Origin: Phycisphaerales bacterium
GTDB taxonomy: Bacteria > Planctomycetota > Phycisphaerae > UBA1845
Reading direction: 5' to 3'
Assembly: GCA_030612785.1 (NCBI GenBank)
Contig: JAUWNF010000255.1
Span: forward strand, 1 to 5,677
Length of the DNA: 5,677 nucleotides
Shown here in pieces: positions 5,663 to 5,677 of this stretch. Made by a program: the position numbers and the translations under genes. The notes below the pieces were generated by a model. That model was not told the origin of the DNA. It saw nothing but the letters and a program-made list of their open reading frames with translations, and did not search any database. The first letter of the stretch is position 1, and each line of letters opens with the position of its first letter.

Positions 5663-5677
5663 CCCAGGGCGTTGCCC
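5663..5677. repeat. Type B palindrome, copy 2 (partial at window end)
   Basis: CCCAGGGC (5663-5670), a GTT loop and GCCC (5674-5677) repeat the type B unit with a changed loop. The rest of the right arm lies outside the window. Confidence 0.6.

Larger units (their letters stand above)
5527..5677. repeat. Cluster of alternating palindromic interspersed repeats
   Basis: Two palindrome types recur: type A, consensus CGCCCTGAAAGGGCG, and type B, CCCAGGGC-NNN-GCCCTGGG. The order is A (5527-5541), B (5553-5571), A (5596-5610), inverted A (5625-5639) and partial B (5663-5677, cut by the window end). Their centres are 28, 41, 29 and 40 nt apart. The type B flanks also match (ACGA..A before CCCAGGGC at 5546 and 5656), showing two direct copies 110 nt apart. 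This resembles REP/BIME-like intergenic repeats I recall from Planctomycetota and neighbouring phyla. It is not a CRISPR array, since units are palindromic, irregularly arranged and not separated by uniform spacers. Confidence 0.75.

Noticed and set aside
5527..5677. CRISPR array
   Set aside because: Units are two different palindromes in mixed orientation with no uniform spacers and no cas genes nearby.

Overview
The window is GC-rich, tightly packed plus-strand DNA. It looks like a Gram-negative bacterium that makes lipid A by the LpxI route. LpxI instead of LpxH, a type I pullulanase without a signal peptide, an IS4-type transposase remnant and CCCTGAAAGGGCG/CCCAGGGC palindromic repeats together suggest the Planctomycetota and related phyla, such as PVC lineages, Hydrogenedentota or Sumerlaeota. 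That placement is inference from gene content only.

Layout. Positions 1-212 hold no convincing gene. They contain a near-consensus sigma70-type promoter (TTGACA, 18 nt, TAGAAT) followed by a leader of about 120 nt. Next comes a compact operon. lpxD (213-1301, GTG start) overlaps lpxI (1298-2233) by ATGA. After 26 nt comes a type I pullulanase gene (2260-4437). A 24-codon reading frame (4448-4522), with a strong Shine-Dalgarno sequence overlapping the pullulanase stop, looks like the surviving 5' end of a fourth operon gene. That frame runs into AAAATAGGTGACTGTCCC, which resembles the tip of a small mobile element. A broken IS4-type transposase follows (4655 to about 5330). It has lost its middle, with a frame change, and its C-terminus. 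From about 5331 to the end there is no supportable gene; 5527-5677 is a cluster of alternating palindromes of an interspersed repeat family.

How the genes work together. LpxD adds the second 3-hydroxyacyl chain to UDP-3-O-acyl-glucosamine, and LpxI hydrolyses the resulting UDP-2,3-diacylglucosamine to lipid X. They are consecutive steps of the Raetz pathway at the cytoplasmic face of the inner membrane. The pullulanase would debranch alpha-1,6 links of glycogen or maltodextrin in the cytoplasm. No biochemical link to lipid A is evident, so co-transcription is the only connection the sequence shows. The 3' third is a degraded accessory zone that appears to have cut off the operon's last gene.

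I found no convincing new system. The items most worth checking are the decapitated fourth gene, the lpx-pullulanase linkage, the divergent pullulanase motif and the palindromic repeat cluster.
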